Origin: Brachybacterium sp. SGAir0954 | GTDB taxonomy: Bacteria > Actinomycetota > Actinomycetes > Actinomycetales > Dermabacteraceae | Direction: 5' to 3' | Length of the DNA: 64,000 nt | Assembly: GCF_005490785.1 (NCBI RefSeq) | Contig: NZ_CP027295.1 | Span: 3,224,001-3,288,000, forward strand | In this document: positions 62,051-64,000 of the stretch, in pieces | Layout of the letters: each line of letters begins with the position of its first letter | Position numbering within the stretch: position 1 is the stretch's first letter | Program-made: the position numbers and the translations under genes | The notes under the pieces: model-generated | Databases searched by the model: none | What the model was told of the DNA's origin: nothing | Seen by the model: the letters and a program-made list of their open reading frames with translations, nothing else

Positions 62051-63631
62051 GTGGCCCTCCCGACCCTCCGAGCGCAGCGACCCGTGTCCCTCTGGACGCG
62101 GATCGTCGCGCTCATCTCCCTGCTGCTCGTGGCGGGCACGGTCATCACGGGCAGCCTCTCGCTGTTCCTCCTGAACCGGACCCTGATCCAGTCGGTCGAC
62201 TCGAACCTGCACTCCGGCATGGGCGAGATGCTCTCCCTCGCGCAGAAGGAGATCTCCGAGGACGATCCGTCCGCGCGCTCCGGGTACATCCCCGTTGAGT
62301 ACGCGGTGGAGATCCGCAACGAGCAGGGCGAGTCGATCGTCCACGAGGTCTTCCTCTACAACGACGACGACGTCACGGTCACCTTCCCGCAGCTCACGGA
62401 CCAGCAGATCCTGGACCGCGGCGGGAAGCCGTTCACCGTGCTGGACTCCGCCGAGAACCGCTGGCGGGTCGCGGCGATGGTCAACACGGGGCCCGACGGC
62501 GGCACCGTCTACGTGGCGCTGCCGCTCACGGGCGTGGACCGCACCATGCACGAGATGGCCCTGATCATCGTGCTCGTGGGGACCCTCGTGGTGCTCGCGG
62601 GCATGGGGCTCGGCGGCTACATGGCGCACCGCTCCCTCGAGCCGCTGCAGGACGTCGAGGCGACCGCCTCCCAGATCGCCGGCGGCGACCTCTCGCGCCG
62701 TGTGCCCGTCACCGACACGAGCCTCGAGGTGCACGCCCTCGCGATCTCCCTGAACGAGATGCTCGTGCGCATCGAGCAGGCCTTCGCCGCGCAGTCGGAC
62801 TCGGAGGAGCACGCGACGCGCAACGAGGCGAAGATGCGCCGCTTCGTGGGGGACGCCTCCCACGAGCTGCGCACCCCGCTCGCGGCGATCCGCGGCTTCG
62901 GCGAGCTGTACCGGATGGGCGCCCTGCGCTCGGACGAGGACGTCGCCCAGGCGATGCGCCGCATCGAGGACGAGGCCCGCCGCATGGGCTCCCTCGTGGA
63001 GAACCTGCTGCGCCTGGCCCGGCTCGACGAGAACCCGACGCTGGACCTCGCCCCCGTGGACCTCTCCGACGCGCTCTTCGACGCCGCCCAGGACCTCCGG
63101 GCGCTGGACCCGAGCCGCCAGGTCATGGTCGTGAACCTCGCCGGGGTGCCGCTGCCGGTCTCCCCGCACCAGAGCGTGGGCGTGCTCGGCGACGAGGCGT
63201 CCCTGCGCCAGGTGATCCTCAACCTCGTGGGCAACGCGAACCGGCACACGCCCAAGGGCTCCCCCGTGGAGATCGCGGCGGGCACCACGACCCGCGGCAC
63301 CGTGCGGCTCGAGCTGCGCGACCACGGCGACGGCATCGAGGCGGACCAGCGGGAGAAGGTCTTCGAGCGCTTCTACCGCACCGACTCCTCGCGGGTGCGC
63401 ATCGCGTCCCAGGGCGGCGGCGCGGGGCTCGGCCTCTCGATCGCGGCGACGATCGTGCAGCAGCACGGCGGCACGATCGGGGTCATGGAGACCGCCGGCG
63501 GCGGCGCGACCTTCTGGGTGGAGCTGCAGGCGGCGACCGTGGACGAGGAGCACCTCTCGACCCCGGATCAGGTGCGCCCGCTCACCGACTCCCCGTCCGC
63601 CGACTCCGAGGATCCCGGCCGCGAGTCCTGA
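62051..63631 (+). CDS. Sensor histidine kinase (HAMP, HisKA, HATPase_c)
   Basis: A 526-residue membrane kinase. Two helices (about residues 18-40 and 173-198) bracket an extracellular sensor domain. HAMP follows (HRSLEPLQDVEATASQIAGGDLSRRV). HisKA has His271 in GDASHELRTPLAAIRGF, and the ATP domain has NLVGNANRHTPKG, LRDHGDGIEADQREKVFERFYR and GAGLGLSIAATIVQQHGG. This is the usual TcrY-like plan. The GTG start has no ribosome binding site; a GTG at 62084 is a possible alternative. It forms a pair with the regulator upstream. Confidence 0.92.
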   Translation: MALPTLRAQRPVSLWTRIVALISLLLVAGTVITGSLSLFLLNRTLIQSVDSNLHSGMGEMLSLAQKEISEDDPSARSGYIPVEYAVEIRNEQGESIVHEVFLYNDDDVTVTFPQLTDQQILDRGGKPFTVLDSAENRWRVAAMVNTGPDGGTVYVALPLTGVDRTMHEMALIIVLVGTLVVLAGMGLGGYMAHRSLEPLQDVEATASQIAGGDLSRRVPVTDTSLEVHALAISLNEMLVRIEQAFAAQSDSEEHATRNEAKMRRFVGDASHELRTPLAAIRGFGELYRMGALRSDEDVAQAMRRIEDEARRMGSLVENLLRLARLDENPTLDLAPVDLSDALFDAAQDLRALDPSRQVMVVNLAGVPLPVSPHQSVGVLGDEASLRQVILNLVGNANRHTPKGSPVEIAAGTTTRGTVRLELRDHGDGIEADQREKVFERFYRTDSSRVRIASQGGGAGLGLSIAATIVQQHGGTIGVMETAGGGATFWVELQAATVDEEHLSTPDQVRPLTDSPSADSEDPGRES

Positions 63632-64000
63632 GGCAGGCTCAGCACCTGTCCGGTGAAGCCCGGCGCGCCCCGGTCCCGGGTGTGTGCGTCGAGCAGGGCG
63701 AGCATCTCCTGCGCGGCCTGCCGGCCGGCGGCGTCGTGCGCCTCGACGCGGGGCGCGCCGCCCGGCGCCTCCTGCGAGAGCCGGAACGCGCCGGCCGGTG
63801 CCTGACCTGCCGGGGGCAGCGGATCCGCATGGCCGATCGGACCGAGCACGAGATCCGTCGGCACCATCTCGAGGCCGAGGTCCGCGGCGTGCTCGGCGGT
63901 GCGCCGGGCACGGGCGGCGGCCCGGTCCCGCAGCGGCACGCGCAGCCCCGACCGCAGGAGCGCCCGGGTGAGCTCCCCGGCGCTCACGAAGCGCACGCCG
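63568..64000 (-). CDS. Possible C-terminus of a regulatory or binding protein, start outside window
   Basis: A minus-strand frame of more than 140 codons runs off the right edge. Its composition looks coding, and the last part (GRQAAQEMLALLDAHTRDRG...VLSLPQDS) recalls the end of LacI-type effector domains, but this is weak. Its 3' end overlaps the histidine kinase by 64 bases, which is unusual and may mean the true coding part ends differently. Treat as a candidate only. Confidence 0.35.
   Translation of the reverse strand, partial: GVRFVSAGELTRALLRSGLRVPLRDRAAARARRTAEHAADLGLEMVPTDLVLGPIGHADPLPPAGQAPAGAFRLSQEAPGGAPRVEAHDAAGRQAAQEMLALLDAHTRDRGAPGFTGQVLSLPQDSRPGSSESADGESVSGRT

Noticed and set aside
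58951-62319. 1122-codon minus-strand frame
   Set aside because: Antisense to the XPB helicase, the LapA-like protein and the response regulator; no motif of its own.

Overview
The window is about 64 kb of very GC-rich, densely coded chromosome from an actinobacterium. An XPB-type helicase with its helicase-associated partner, GuaB and GuaB3 IMP dehydrogenase-family genes, CIRCE-controlled groES-groEL and a large set of apparently leaderless genes all point that way. The overall gene content would suit Micrococcales, for example Brachybacterium or another Dermabacteraceae member; the genus is inference only. There is no phage, insertion sequence, CRISPR array or rRNA. One tRNA gene is present.

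Layout. 1-7.8 kb: a partial membrane protein; a minus-strand purine and exonuclease group (DEDDh exonuclease, guaB3, GNAT), then guaB; a translationally coupled trio with an RluA-type pseudouridine synthase between two membrane proteins. 7.8-10.0 kb: groES-groEL under two CIRCE operators. 10.2-11.2 kb: a 57-residue protein and a CpdA-like phosphoesterase. 11.3-16.7 kb: a molybdenum cofactor cluster (minus-strand moeA-moaC-moaB/mogA-moaE, plus-strand moaA-moaD, and a MoeB-rhodanese protein). 17.0-23.0 kb: a dipeptide/oligopeptide ABC importer (two permeases, fused double ATPase, Tat-type lipoprotein) ending in tandem 56-bp repeats and a strong terminator. 23.6-24.9 kb: a second, isolated MoeA.

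25.0-31.4 kb: an oxidoreductase, then a six-gene operon in which every junction overlaps (THUMP-like methyltransferase, DUF4129, small membrane protein, MoxR ATPase, DUF58, membrane protein). 31.5-39.3 kb: MsrA, a large secreted subtilisin, an AspT/YidE-type transporter, a DUF2079 membrane protein and a Ser/Thr/Gly-rich exported protein. 39.3-43.5 kb: a coupled operon of an AHSA1-like protein, a prolyl oligopeptidase and an alpha/beta hydrolase that has lost its nucleophile. 43.5-47.6 kb: a GH3 lipoprotein, a ThiD-like kinase with an altered anion-hole motif, and two tandem paralogous membrane-anchored proteins. 47.6-52.8 kb: cardiolipin synthase, a Bax inhibitor-1 family protein, and an MFS exporter divergent from a ROK regulator. 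52.8-64 kb: YggS, an unusual tRNA with a UAA anticodon, helicase-associated protein, gnd, XPB helicase, LapA-like protein, and an OmpR-type response regulator with its histidine kinase.

No complete new defence or mobile system is visible. The most distinctive signals are the repeated TANNNT-N6-start promoter/start module, the structured tandem repeat after the ABC transporter, the type I tRNA reading UUA, and several enzymes that lack a hallmark residue (GuaB3, the MoeB-like protein, the alpha/beta hydrolase, the ThiD-like kinase).
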